Positions 23,356 to 30,889 of a stretch of 34,379 bases of DNA are shown piece after piece (position 1 is the first letter of the stretch; every line of letters begins with the position of its first letter). The translations under genes and the position numbers were made by a program. Origin of the DNA: RYN-124 sp033851845 (GTDB lineage Bacteria > Actinomycetota > Actinomycetes > Mycobacteriales > SCTD01). The notes under the pieces were generated by a model. The model was not told the origin of the DNA. It saw nothing but the letters and a program-made list of their open reading frames with translations, and did no database searches. The DNA lies in contig JAWWOH010000037.1 in assembly GCA_033851845.1 (NCBI GenBank), forward strand, positions 1 to 34,379, read 5' to 3'.

Positions 23356-24749
23356 AGCTGTGGGTTCTGCCTGGCGACTGCTGCCGGCACCTGGCACATC
23401 CAGCCGAAGTCGCGGCTGGGCAGGTTGACCACCCGGCGGGCCGTCGGCAGCGGAGGTGCCGCGACCGCCTTGCCGTTCTTGCCGATCGACACCTTCAGGA
23501 TGTCGACGCCCCGCTGGAAGTCCGCGACGAAGACGTAGCCGCCCGGTCGCCAGTACGCCGCCCAGGTGTCGGCGTCGTTCGGCCGGTAGTAGGCGACCTG
23601 TTTGATGTCGCGCGGGTTGCGGACGTCGAGGAAGCGGGTTCCCTGCGTGTAGAACGCGTTGGCCGTGATGCCGTCGCCGCGGTCGGTGAAGTAGTGCGCC
23701 GAGTCGCAGCCGGTCGAGCCGGACTGCTTCTCCGGCGTCCAGGTGTCGAGTTCCTTGAGCCGGAACTTGTGCGCCGGCGTGCTGCGGAACCCAGCCCCGC
23801 CGTAGGACCCGTCGAGGCTGTAGGTGACGAAGCGCCCGCTGGTGTTGCAGGTCGTGACGGTGATCTCCTCGGTGGCCAGCAGGATGCCCTTGTTCCACGC
23901 CGGGTGCAGCGAGTTGTGCATGACACCGTCGGCGGTCGCGAGCTGGCCGCGGTCGGTGCCGCCGCCGGCGTAAGGCACGGGGTCGCAGCCGGTCGCCTTC
24001 TGCATCTTCCCGGTCTGCGCGTTGCGGTGCGTCCCGTTGACCCAGTAGCCGCGGATCCCGCCACTGCCGGAGATCCAGGCGATGCCGTCCTTGTCGACCT
24101 GGACGTCGTGCGTGTAGTCAGTCTTGCCGTCGTTGCGGTGCTCGTCGATGGCATGCGGGCACTGCACCGGGTTGGCCGGGTCGCGCATGTCGAGCGCGAA
24201 GACGGGACGACCGCCCCAGTCAGCCGGCTGCGTCTTGCCGGTGGCCGGACCCGCGGTCCAGGTGTAGTTGCAGCCGTCGACGCAGCTCGTCGTGTGACCG
24301 CTCGCCAGCAACGAGACCGAGATCTGGTGCATCGCGGCCGGGATGCTGATGTCGATGACCTGCACCGCGCCGTACGGGAAGGCCGTCGTCGCCGGCGAGG
24401 TGAAGCCGCGCGGGTCGCGCGACAGGAACAGCAGCTTGCGCTTCTGGTCGATCTGGACGTCCTCGTTCTCCCAGATGTACATCGGCAGCGCGCCCGCGAC
24501 CGTGGGCGCCGCCGGGTCGGACACGTCGTAGGCGTAGATGCCGGTGACCGTCGACGCGAACATCGTGTTGCCGAGGAAGTCGATGGAGATGGCCGACGCG
24601 AGCTCGGGGATGTTGGCGAGGAACTGCACGCCCGGGCTGATGGCGCCGGCGGGTGGCGCCGGCGGCGCGTGGCCCGTCGCGGCAGCGCCGGGCAGGACGG
24701 AGAGGGGCAGGACGACGGCACACGCGGCCGTCAGGAGGCGTCGCAGCAC
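23352..24749 (-). CDS. Secreted protein with beta-propeller-like (LVIVD-type) repeats
   Basis: A 465-residue exported protein. The signal peptide is LRRLLTAACAVVLPLSVLPGAAATG, cleaved near residue 25-28. The mature part has repeated strand motifs of the form YAYDVSDPAAPTVAG, FALDMRDPANPVQC and FLDVRNPRDIKQVA, with the D-P-x-x-P turn typical of LVIVD-repeat propellers. About eight Cys residues could make disulfides outside the cell. No catalytic residues or family are recognised, and there is no anchor, so it is probably released. GTG 24749 is the start that gives the Arg-Arg and hydrophobic signal; an ATG seven bases upstream is out of frame. It ends on the shared CTAG stop with era. Confidence 0.85.
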   Translation of the reverse strand: MLRRLLTAACAVVLPLSVLPGAAATGHAPPAPPAGAISPGVQFLANIPELASAISIDFLGNTMFASTVTGIYAYDVSDPAAPTVAGALPMYIWENEDVQIDQKRKLLFLSRDPRGFTSPATTAFPYGAVQVIDISIPAAMHQISVSLLASGHTTSCVDGCNYTWTAGPATGKTQPADWGGRPVFALDMRDPANPVQCPHAIDEHRNDGKTDYTHDVQVDKDGIAWISGSGGIRGYWVNGTHRNAQTGKMQKATGCDPVPYAGGGTDRGQLATADGVMHNSLHPAWNKGILLATEEITVTTCNTSGRFVTYSLDGSYGGAGFRSTPAHKFRLKELDTWTPEKQSGSTGCDSAHYFTDRGDGITANAFYTQGTRFLDVRNPRDIKQVAYYRPNDADTWAAYWRPGGYVFVADFQRGVDILKVSIGKNGKAVAAPPLPTARRVVNLPSRDFGWMCQVPAAVARQNPQL

Positions 24750-24784
24750 GCCGCATGCTTCGCCGTACGCCGTCCAGGTCCTGC

Positions 24785-24830
24785 TAGGTGGCCACGACAG
24801 GTACGACTAGGTGGCCAGGACGGGTACGCC
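24785..24830. repeat. Tandem 23-base duplication of the 3' end of the EAL gene
   Basis: Two adjacent 23-base copies (24785-24807 and 24808-24830) match at 20 of 23 positions. The right copy encodes the last residues GVPVLAT and stop of the EAL gene on the minus strand. The left copy, just after the stop, would read VVPVVAT and stop. This looks like a local tandem duplication. Confidence 0.8.
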
Positions 24831-26363
24831 GAGGTGCCAGCCCTGGCCGAGCTGCACTCCGATGTCCCGGAGGGTGTCGAGCTGCGCCTGGGTCTCGACG
24901 CCCTCGGCGAGAACGGTCGCCCCGACCTGCGCGGAGAAGGCGGTCACGGCCCGGACGAGGGCCTGCTGGCGGCGGTCGACGTCGACGTCGCGGGTCAGGC
25001 TGAGGTCGAGCTTGATCACGTCGGGCTGCAGCATCAGCACGTGCCGCAGGCTGGCAAAGCCCGCGCCGGTGTCGTCGACCGCGATCCGGGCCCCTGCTGC
25101 GCGGAGCCGCCCGAGCACGACCCGGGTGAGGGCGTAGTTCTCGACCGCCTCGTGCTCAGTGATCTCGACGACGACCCTGCTCAGGTCCGCGGCTTCCAGC
25201 AGCGCCAGCACGCCCGCGTCGGCGAGGGCGGCAGGCGAGATGTTGACCGCGAGGAAGTGGTCCGCCGGCAACGAGGGAAGCAGTGCGAGCGCACTGCCCA
25301 GGCACAGCCGCTCGAGCTCGTCGCCGTACCCGTACTTGCTCGCTGCCTTGAACCAGCGGTCCGTCGGCACCCGACCGCCGAACCGCGAGAGCGCCTCGCT
25401 GCCGACGACGGCTCCGGAGGGCAGCTCGATCACCGGCTGCAGCGCGACCCGGACCGCCGCAGCATCGAGGATCGTGCGCACCTCCGAGCGGCCCGGCAGG
25501 CCCTCGTCGTCCTCGGGCGTCACGGATCGACCCGGCAGCAACCGGGTGCCACGGCGCAGCGCCTTGACCTCGGCCTCGAGCTGTCGCCACCGCCGGCTCT
25601 GCCGTCCGTAGCCCATGCCGGTGCGCAACCCGATCGCCAGCGCCGGCACGGCAAGGGACAGGTCCTCACCGGCCATCGCCGCCCACCAGGCGTCGTCGCG
25701 CCTGGCCCTGGCGGCGGCGTGCAGCCCCGCGGCGATCGTCGCCAGCACCAGCCCGACGCCGACCCACCAGCGGTTGGTGACCGAGGTACGGACCCAGCCG
25801 GCAGCAGCGACCGCGCACAGGACCGCGATCACGGCCCAGGCGAGCCTCGTCCCGTCCCGCAGCTGCGCACCGTCCAGCAGGTCGGGCCGGAAAGACACGG
25901 CCGCTGCGGTGCCCCCGGCGACCGCGACCGCAGGGAGCAGGAGGAGCAGACTGCGATTGACCAGCCGAACCGTCAGCGCGCAGACCGGCACCGCGACCAG
26001 CATCAGCATCGCCAAGCACTCGTGCAGGTCGAGGTCGTTGTGCGCACCGGTGCGGGCCAGCGCGAGCAGGAAGGCCAGCCCGTATCCCCCGGCGACCCAG
26101 CGCAGCCAGCGGTCGCCGACGACCATGGTCTGCACGACCAGCGCGAAGCCCGCCACGACAGCAGCAGCGCCGGCCAGCGCACGGGACTGCGCGAGGAGCA
26201 TGTCGGTGGTGCTCGCGCCGTCCCATATCGGGGCGATCGGTACGGCGACGGCGACGGCGACGGCGACCAGCAGCATGGTGAGCGCGACCCCGCCGACCCA
26301 GGTCTCGGGCGGCTGCGGAGGCAGCGCCCAGCCGGGGCGTCTCACCTTGCCTGTGGCCGCCAC
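24807..26363 (-). CDS. Membrane EAL-domain protein, predicted cyclic-di-GMP phosphodiesterase
   Basis: A 518-residue protein predicted to hydrolyse cyclic di-GMP at the membrane. The N-terminal about 250 residues contain roughly seven hydrophobic helices and match no sensor I recognise (MASE-like in layout). A short linker leads to the EAL domain, with EAL at 323-325 and the other conserved blocks VNISPAAL, VEITEHE, DDTGAGFASL (for DDFGTGYSSL), IKLDLSL, AEGVET and QGWHLG. The metal and catalytic residues are therefore kept and activity is likely. There is no GGDEF domain. The start is GTG 26363; a downstream GTG at residue 7 is possible. The first helix is encoded by a hexanucleotide repeat, and the 3' end is duplicated. 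Confidence 0.92.
   Translation of the reverse strand: MAATGKVRRPGWALPPQPPETWVGGVALTMLLVAVAVAVAVPIAPIWDGASTTDMLLAQSRALAGAAAVVAGFALVVQTMVVGDRWLRWVAGGYGLAFLLALARTGAHNDLDLHECLAMLMLVAVPVCALTVRLVNRSLLLLLPAVAVAGGTAAAVSFRPDLLDGAQLRDGTRLAWAVIAVLCAVAAAGWVRTSVTNRWWVGVGLVLATIAAGLHAAARARRDDAWWAAMAGEDLSLAVPALAIGLRTGMGYGRQSRRWRQLEAEVKALRRGTRLLPGRSVTPEDDEGLPGRSEVRTILDAAAVRVALQPVIELPSGAVVGSEALSRFGGRVPTDRWFKAASKYGYGDELERLCLGSALALLPSLPADHFLAVNISPAALADAGVLALLEAADLSRVVVEITEHEAVENYALTRVVLGRLRAAGARIAVDDTGAGFASLRHVLMLQPDVIKLDLSLTRDVDVDRRQQALVRAVTAFSAQVGATVLAEGVETQAQLDTLRDIGVQLGQGWHLGVPVLAT
26243..26266. repeat. Hexanucleotide microsatellite inside the EAL gene
   Basis: Four perfect CGGCGA units in a row. On the coding strand they give alternating Val-Ala in the first transmembrane helix (VAVAVAVAV). 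Gain or loss of a unit keeps the frame and changes the helix by two residues. Confidence 0.85.
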
Positions 26364-26440
26364 GCCCCCACCTTCTCGTCTGTCGCCGCACCAGGGAGCG
26401 TGCCACGCCGCGTCGGGCCGTTCTGGGCTTCTCGGACGAC

Positions 26441-26446
26441 TACCGT
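26441..26446 (+). promoter_or_regulatory. Candidate -10 hexamer upstream of recO
   Basis: TACCGT ends exactly 6 bases before GTG 26453, the start of a short ORF that overlaps recO. No -35 found. Confidence 0.4.
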
Positions 26447-26452
26447 GGATCC

Positions 26453-26491
26453 GTGATGCCCCGTCCGGTGTGCCCGCTGGAGCGCCGATGA
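26453..26491 (+). CDS. Possible 12-codon leaderless leader peptide overlapping recO
   Basis: GTG ATG CCC CGT CCG GTG TGC CCG CTG GAG CGC CGA TGA encodes VMPRPVCPLERR if read from GTG. Its TGA (26489-26491) overlaps the recO ATG at 26488, forming ATGA. A TACCGT hexamer sits 6 bases before GTG 26453, so the message would start on this ORF. This suggests translational coupling to recO. Very short, so chance cannot be excluded. Confidence 0.4.
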   Translation: MMPRPVCPLERR

Positions 26492-27219
26492 CGCTCTACC
26501 GCGACGAGGGGATCGTGCTGCGCACGCAGAAGCTCGGTGAGGCCGACCGCATCATCACGGTGCTGACCCGGCGCAACGGTCGGGTCCGTGCCGTCGCGAA
26601 GGGCGTGCGTCGTACCCGGTCGAAGTTCGGGGCGACCGTCGAGCCGTTCAGCCACGTCGACCTGCAGATCTACGTCGGTCGGTCGCTCGACATCGTCAAC
26701 CAGGCGGAGAGCTTGATGTCGTACGGCGATGTGCTCAGCGGCGACTACCCCCGCTACACCGCCGGCACGGCAGTGCTCGAGACCGCCGAGCGGCTGACGG
26801 CCGAGGAGAAGGAGCCGGCGCTGCGGCTGTTCCTCCTCGTGGTCGGCGCCCTGCGTGCGCTGACCGAGGGCGAGAAGGACCCGTCGATGGTGCTGGACGC
26901 CTTCCTGCTGCGGGCGATGTCGGTGGCGGGCTACGCGCCGGCGCTGGACGAGTGCGCCGGATGCGGCGCGCCGGGTCCGCATCGGGCCTTCTCCGTCCCC
27001 GCCGGCGGGACGGTCTGCTCGACCTGCCGTCCGGCGGGCGCCGCCTCGCCGTCACCAGCCGCGTTGGCCCTGATGCGCGACCTGCTCACGGGGGAGTGGC
27101 CGGCCGCGAACGCGTCCGAGGACCGCACCCGTCGCGAGGCGAGCGGTCTGGTTGCGGCCCACCTGCAGTGGCACCTCGAGCGCGGCCTGCGGTCCCTGCC
27201 GCTCGTCGAGAGAGCATGA
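26488..27219 (+). CDS. recO: DNA repair protein RecO
   Basis: Recombination mediator that anneals single strands and, with RecR, loads RecA at gaps. The 243-residue protein has an N-terminal OB-fold (YRDEGIVLRTQKLGEADRIITVLTRRNGRVRAVAKGVRRTRSKFG, the most conserved RecO block) and a helical C-terminal domain. The latter has a zinc-binding set of cysteines (CAGCGAPG...CSTC). Length is usual. ATG 26488 has GGAG (26479-26482) about 5 bases upstream and matches the family start MTLYRDE. uppS overlaps its stop by 4 bases. The order recO-uppS is typical of actinobacteria. Confidence 0.96.
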   Translation: MTLYRDEGIVLRTQKLGEADRIITVLTRRNGRVRAVAKGVRRTRSKFGATVEPFSHVDLQIYVGRSLDIVNQAESLMSYGDVLSGDYPRYTAGTAVLETAERLTAEEKEPALRLFLLVVGALRALTEGEKDPSMVLDAFLLRAMSVAGYAPALDECAGCGAPGPHRAFSVPAGGTVCSTCRPAGAASPSPAALALMRDLLTGEWPAANASEDRTRREASGLVAAHLQWHLERGLRSLPLVERA

Positions 27220-27986
27220 GGCCTACACCGGCCCGGGCTCCATCTCGGCATCCCTCCGGAGCGACGCCGCCGCAGCTCCCGGCCGACCTCGTGCCCAAGC
27301 ACGTCGCGATCGTCATGGACGGCAACGGCCGCTGGGCGAAGGACCGTGGCCTGCCGCGCACCGCCGGGCACGAAGCGGGCGAGTCCTCGCTGTTCGACGT
27401 CGTCGAGGGCGCGATCGAGCTCGGCGTGAAGTGGGTGTCGGCGTACGCGTTCTCGACCGAGAACTGGAAGCGGTCGCCCGACGAGGTGCGCTTCCTGATG
27501 GGCTTCAACCGCGACGTCATCCGGCGACGGCGCGACGAGATGCACGAGCTCGGGGTGCGGGTGCGGTGGGCCGGCCGCCGGCCGAAGCTGTGGCGCTCGG
27601 TCATCACCGAGCTTGAGGCCGCCGAGGAGCTGACCCGGCGCAACACGGTGCTCACGCTCACGATGTGCGTCAACTACGGCGGCCGCGCCGAGATCGTCGA
27701 CGCCGCCAGGGCGCTGGCGCAGGACGTCGCAGCCGGCCGGGTCGACGCGTCGAAGGTCGACGAGCGCACCCTCACCCGCTACCTGGACGAGCCGGACATG
27801 CCGGACGTCGACCTGTTCCTTCGTACGTCGGGTGAGCAGCGCACCAGTAACTTCCTGCTGTGGCAGTCGGCGTACGCCGAGATGGTGTTCCTGGACACCC
27901 TCTGGCCGGACGTCGACCGCCGCGACCTGTGGCGGGCCGTCGAGACCTACGCGGGCCGGGACCGTCGATACGGAGGTGCGAAGTGA
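27216..27986 (+). CDS. uppS: (Z)-isoprenyl diphosphate synthase (UppS type)
   Basis: Cis-prenyltransferase that elongates isoprenoid diphosphate to the lipid carrier used for peptidoglycan and wall polymers. In mycobacteria the gene at this position makes decaprenyl diphosphate; chain length here is unknown. The 256-residue protein has MDGNGRWAKDRGLPRTAGH with catalytic Asp35, YAFSTENWKRS, the NYGGRAEI block, and LFLRTSGEQRTSNFLLWQSAYAE, so all five family regions are present. ATG 27216 overlaps the recO stop (ATGA). The VOC gene overlaps its stop (GTGA). Roughly 25 N-terminal residues before the first motif are Pro/Arg-rich. Confidence 0.96.
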   Translation: MRPTPARAPSRHPSGATPPQLPADLVPKHVAIVMDGNGRWAKDRGLPRTAGHEAGESSLFDVVEGAIELGVKWVSAYAFSTENWKRSPDEVRFLMGFNRDVIRRRRDEMHELGVRVRWAGRRPKLWRSVITELEAAEELTRRNTVLTLTMCVNYGGRAEIVDAARALAQDVAAGRVDASKVDERTLTRYLDEPDMPDVDLFLRTSGEQRTSNFLLWQSAYAEMVFLDTLWPDVDRRDLWRAVETYAGRDRRYGGAK

Positions 27987-28348
27987 GGCTCCATCACGTC
28001 AACGTCGTCGTCCCGCCTGGCCGGACGGACGCCGTGGTGCCGTTCTACGAGCTCCTGGGGCTGACTCGCGTCGAGAAGCCGACCGAGGGCGTCGCGCAGA
28101 CCGGTGCGTGGTTCGACTTCCCCGGCGGTGGCACGCAGGTGCACGTGAGCGAGAAGCCTGGCGACCGGCACCCCGAGCAGCACTTCGCGATGACCGTCGA
28201 CGACCTCGACGCCGTGGCCTGGCGGCTGACGGCAAAGGGGTATCCGTGGCAGCCGAAGGCGCGCATCGACGGAGCCCGGCGGGGGATGACCGCCGATCCG
28301 GAGGGCAACGCCGTCGAGCTGCTGGAGGCGATCGGTCCGTTCGCGTGA
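27983..28348 (+). CDS. VOC superfamily (glyoxalase/bleomycin-resistance fold) protein
   Basis: A 121-residue single-domain protein with the paired beta-alpha-beta-beta-beta pattern of the VOC fold. The first module is LHHVNVVVPPGRTDAVVPFYELLGL. The second contains HFAMTVDDLDAVAWRL and the final DPEGNAVELLE strand. Possible metal ligands are His5, a His in the HPEQHFA segment and the Glu in VELLE. The substrate cannot be told. GTG 27983 lies in the 4-base overlap with the uppS stop, with GGAGG about 8 bases upstream. The aldehyde dehydrogenase gene overlaps its stop in the same way. Confidence 0.92.
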   Translation: MRLHHVNVVVPPGRTDAVVPFYELLGLTRVEKPTEGVAQTGAWFDFPGGGTQVHVSEKPGDRHPEQHFAMTVDDLDAVAWRLTAKGYPWQPKARIDGARRGMTADPEGNAVELLEAIGPFA

Positions 28349-29715
28349 TCGCGACCGTCAACCCGGCGACGGGGAAGACCCTCAAGACCTTTGACGCGCT
28401 CAGTGACGACGAGCTCCGCGAACGGATCGGACGCGCGGCGACAGCGTTCGCGTCGTACCGACTGACGTCCTTCGAGGAGCGGGCCGGCTGGATGAACGCG
28501 GCGGCGGACCTGCTCGACGCGGACGCCGACCAGCTCGCCCAGCTGATGACGACCGAGATGGGCAAGACGCTGAAGGCCGCGAAGGCCGAGGTGACCAAGT
28601 GCGCGGCCGGCTGTCGCTACTACGCCCGGCATGCCGCGGAGTTCCTTGCGGACCAGCCGGCCGACGCCACGGCGATCAAGGCTCAGGAGGCCTACGCGCG
28701 CTACCAGCCGCTGGGCCCGGTGCTCGCCGTCATGCCGTGGAACTTCCCGCTGTGGCAGGCGATGCGCTTCGCCGCGCCGGCGTTGATGGCTGGCAACGTC
28801 GGGTTGCTCAAGCACGCGTCGAATGTCCCGCAGACGGCGTTGTACATGGAGGAGCTGTTCCGCCGGGCCGGCTTCCCGGCCGACGTCTTCCAGACTCTGC
28901 TGATCGCGTCGGAGCAGGTCGAGCTGCTCCTGAGCGACGACCGTGTTGCGGCCGCGACGCTGACCGGCAGCACCCCCGCCGGCCGGTCGGTGGCATCGCT
29001 CGGCGGGCAGCACCTGAAGAAGACGGTGCTCGAGCTCGGCGGCAGCGACCCGTTCGTCGTGATGCCGTCAGCCGACCTGGCCACGTCGGCGGACATCGCG
29101 GTGACGAGCCGTACGCAGAACAACGGCCAGAGCTGCATCTCCGCCAAGCGCTTCCTGGTTCACGCCGACGTCGCGCACGAGTGGACCGAGCTCTTCGTCG
29201 AGCGGATGAAGGCGCTCGTCGTCGGCGACCCGATGGACGACGCCACGGACATCGGGCCGCTGGCGACCGAGAGCGGTCTTCGGGACCTCCAGGACCTCGT
29301 CGACGACGCGGTCGCAAAGGGCGCGACGTTGCTGTGCGGCGGCCAGGCGCCCAACCGCCCCGGCTGGTTCTACCCACCGACGGTGCTGACCGGCGTCGAC
29401 GAGTCGATGGAGATCTGGACCGAGGAGGCGTTCGGGCCGGTCGCCGTCGTACGGACGTTCGCCGACATCGACGAGGCGCTCCGGTTGGCGAACGACTCGC
29501 AGTTCGGGCTGGGGTCGAACTTCTGGACCGAGGATCCGGACGAGCAGAACCGCTTCATCCGCGACGCCGAGGCAGGCATGGTGACCCTCAACGGGATGAC
29601 GACGTCGTACCCCGAACTGCCCTTCGGGGGTGTGAAGAACAGCGGCTACGGCCGCGAGCTGTCCGCCCAGGGCATCCGGGAGTTCTGCAACGTCAAGGCG
29701 GTCTGGCGCGGCTAG
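28345..29715 (+). CDS. NAD(P)-dependent aldehyde dehydrogenase, succinate-semialdehyde dehydrogenase type (GabD1-like)
   Basis: Oxidises an aldehyde, probably succinate semialdehyde, to the acid (gamma-aminobutyrate / 2-oxoglutarate bypass). The 456-residue protein shows PWNFPLWQ, the cofactor loop LTGSTPAGRSVAS, the general base Glu in VLELGGSDPFV, the catalytic Cys in NNGQSCISAKRFLV, and EEAFGPVAVV. These forms, especially GGSDPFVV and GQSC.SAKRF, match the GabD1 branch. GTG 28345 overlaps the VOC stop (GTGA). It is the last gene of the recO-uppS-VOC cluster and ends on a CTAG shared with the convergent zur stop. Confidence 0.93.
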   Translation: MIATVNPATGKTLKTFDALSDDELRERIGRAATAFASYRLTSFEERAGWMNAAADLLDADADQLAQLMTTEMGKTLKAAKAEVTKCAAGCRYYARHAAEFLADQPADATAIKAQEAYARYQPLGPVLAVMPWNFPLWQAMRFAAPALMAGNVGLLKHASNVPQTALYMEELFRRAGFPADVFQTLLIASEQVELLLSDDRVAAATLTGSTPAGRSVASLGGQHLKKTVLELGGSDPFVVMPSADLATSADIAVTSRTQNNGQSCISAKRFLVHADVAHEWTELFVERMKALVVGDPMDDATDIGPLATESGLRDLQDLVDDAVAKGATLLCGGQAPNRPGWFYPPTVLTGVDESMEIWTEEAFGPVAVVRTFADIDEALRLANDSQFGLGSNFWTEDPDEQNRFIRDAEAGMVTLNGMTTSYPELPFGGVKNSGYGRELSAQGIREFCNVKAVWRG

Positions 29716-30083
29716 CGACAGCTCCTGCACGTGCCGAAGACCTCGACGGTGTGGCTGACGTCGCGGAACCCGTGCTTCTTCGCCACCTGCTCGGCCCAGG
29801 TCTCCACCTCGGGGCCGGTCACTTCGACCGTCGTGCCGCAGATCCGGCAGACGAGGTGATGGTGATGGTCATCGGCAACGCAGCGCCGGTAGACCGCCTC
29901 ACCGTCGCCGGTGCGCAGCACATCGACCTCGCCCGCGTCGGCGAGTGCCTGCAGATGGCGATAGACCGTCGTGAGCCCGACCGCCTCGCCGGCGTGCCGC
30001 ATCGCGTCGTGCAGGGCCTGCGCGCTCTGGAAGCCCTCTGCCGACGCGAGGGCACGGGTCACTGCTGTCCGCTGCCGCGTCAT
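29712..30083 (-). CDS. zur: Fur-family zinc uptake regulator (Zur/FurB)
   Basis: Metal-dependent repressor of the Fur family. The 123-residue protein has an N-terminal winged helix (RTAVTRALASAEGFQSAQALHDAMRHAGEAVGLTTVYRHLQALADAGEVDVLR). The metal motif DDHHHHLVCRICG and a second Cys pair CRSC give the structural zinc site. The genetic context (last gene of a znu operon) and the Zur-like box at the operon promoter favour zinc over iron. ATG 30083 overlaps the znuB stop by 4 bases. In M. tuberculosis the orthologue pairs with smtB; no smtB is seen here. Confidence 0.94.
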   Translation of the reverse strand: MTRQRTAVTRALASAEGFQSAQALHDAMRHAGEAVGLTTVYRHLQALADAGEVDVLRTGDGEAVYRRCVADDHHHHLVCRICGTTVEVTGPEVETWAEQVAKKHGFRDVSHTVEVFGTCRSCR

Positions 30084-30889
30084 CGCGCCGGCCGTAGCTG
30101 TGCGGCGAGGGCAGCGACGAGGAACGCACCGAGGGCGAGGACAACGATGCTCGCGCCGGGGGCGACGTCGGCGTAGAAGGCGAGGACCAGCCCACCGACA
30201 CTCGCCGCGACACCGAGTCCGCAGGCGGCTATGCGCGTCGCCCGGAACGACGTTGTCAGCTGCTGCGCCGCCGCGACCGGCACCACCATCAGTGCGCTGA
30301 CCAGGAGCAGGCCGACGACGCGCATGGCGACGCTGACCGTCACAGCAGCGGTGACGGCGACGAGGATGTTGAGGAAGCGCACCGGCAACCCCGACACCCG
30401 TGCGACCTCCTGGTCCGAGCAGACCGCGAACAGCTCCCGGCCGAAGACGACGGCGACACCGATGACCGTGATCGACAGACCGGCGATGACGACGAGGTCG
30501 ATCGGCCGAACGCTCGACAGCGATCCGAACAGGTAGCTGACCAGCGTGGCGCTGGAGCCGTTCGGCGACAACCCGATGAGCAGCACGCCGCCGGCGATAC
30601 CGCCGTAGAAGAGCAGGGCGAGGGCGACATCTCCCGTCGCACGACCACGTTCGCGGATGAGCTCGATCGTCACGGCGCCGAGGATGGAGACGACGATGGC
30701 GGTGAGGACCGGCGCCGTGCCCAGCAGGAACCCGAGTGCCACACCCGTGAGTGCGATGTGCCCGATGCCGTCGCCCATCAGCGCGAGCCGGCGCTGCACG
30801 AGGAACGTCCCGATTGCCGGGGCAGCAGCGCCGACGAGGACGGCCGCGATCAGGGCCCGCTGCATGAAGTCGTAGGCGAGGAAGCTCAT
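30080..30889 (-). CDS. znuB: Zinc ABC transporter permease (ZnuB type)
   Basis: Inner-membrane permease of a metal ABC-3 family importer. The 269-residue protein has about eight hydrophobic helices and the family blocks FLVQRRLALMGDGIGHIALTGVALGF near the N-terminus, ALALLFYGGIAGGVLLIG and VGLLLVSALMVVPVAAAQ. It overlaps znuC upstream and zur downstream by 4 bases each. Zinc rather than manganese is inferred from zur in the operon and the binding-protein ligands. Confidence 0.95.
   Translation of the reverse strand: MSFLAYDFMQRALIAAVLVGAAAPAIGTFLVQRRLALMGDGIGHIALTGVALGFLLGTAPVLTAIVVSILGAVTIELIRERGRATGDVALALLFYGGIAGGVLLIGLSPNGSSATLVSYLFGSLSSVRPIDLVVIAGLSITVIGVAVVFGRELFAVCSDQEVARVSGLPVRFLNILVAVTAAVTVSVAMRVVGLLLVSALMVVPVAAAQQLTTSFRATRIAACGLGVAASVGGLVLAFYADVAPGASIVVLALGAFLVAALAAQLRPAR

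Noticed and set aside
22390..23898. A 502-codon minus-strand frame across era
   Set aside because: Era is unmistakable on the plus strand; the antisense frame is a high-GC shadow.
24620..24631. GAACTGCAC match to the arm of the inverted-repeat element upstream of era
   Set aside because: Nine bases inside a coding gene with no second arm; expected by chance.
23694..26456. A 920-codon plus-strand frame antisense to the propeller protein and EAL genes
   Set aside because: Both minus-strand genes have clear signal peptide, membrane and catalytic motifs; the antisense product has none.
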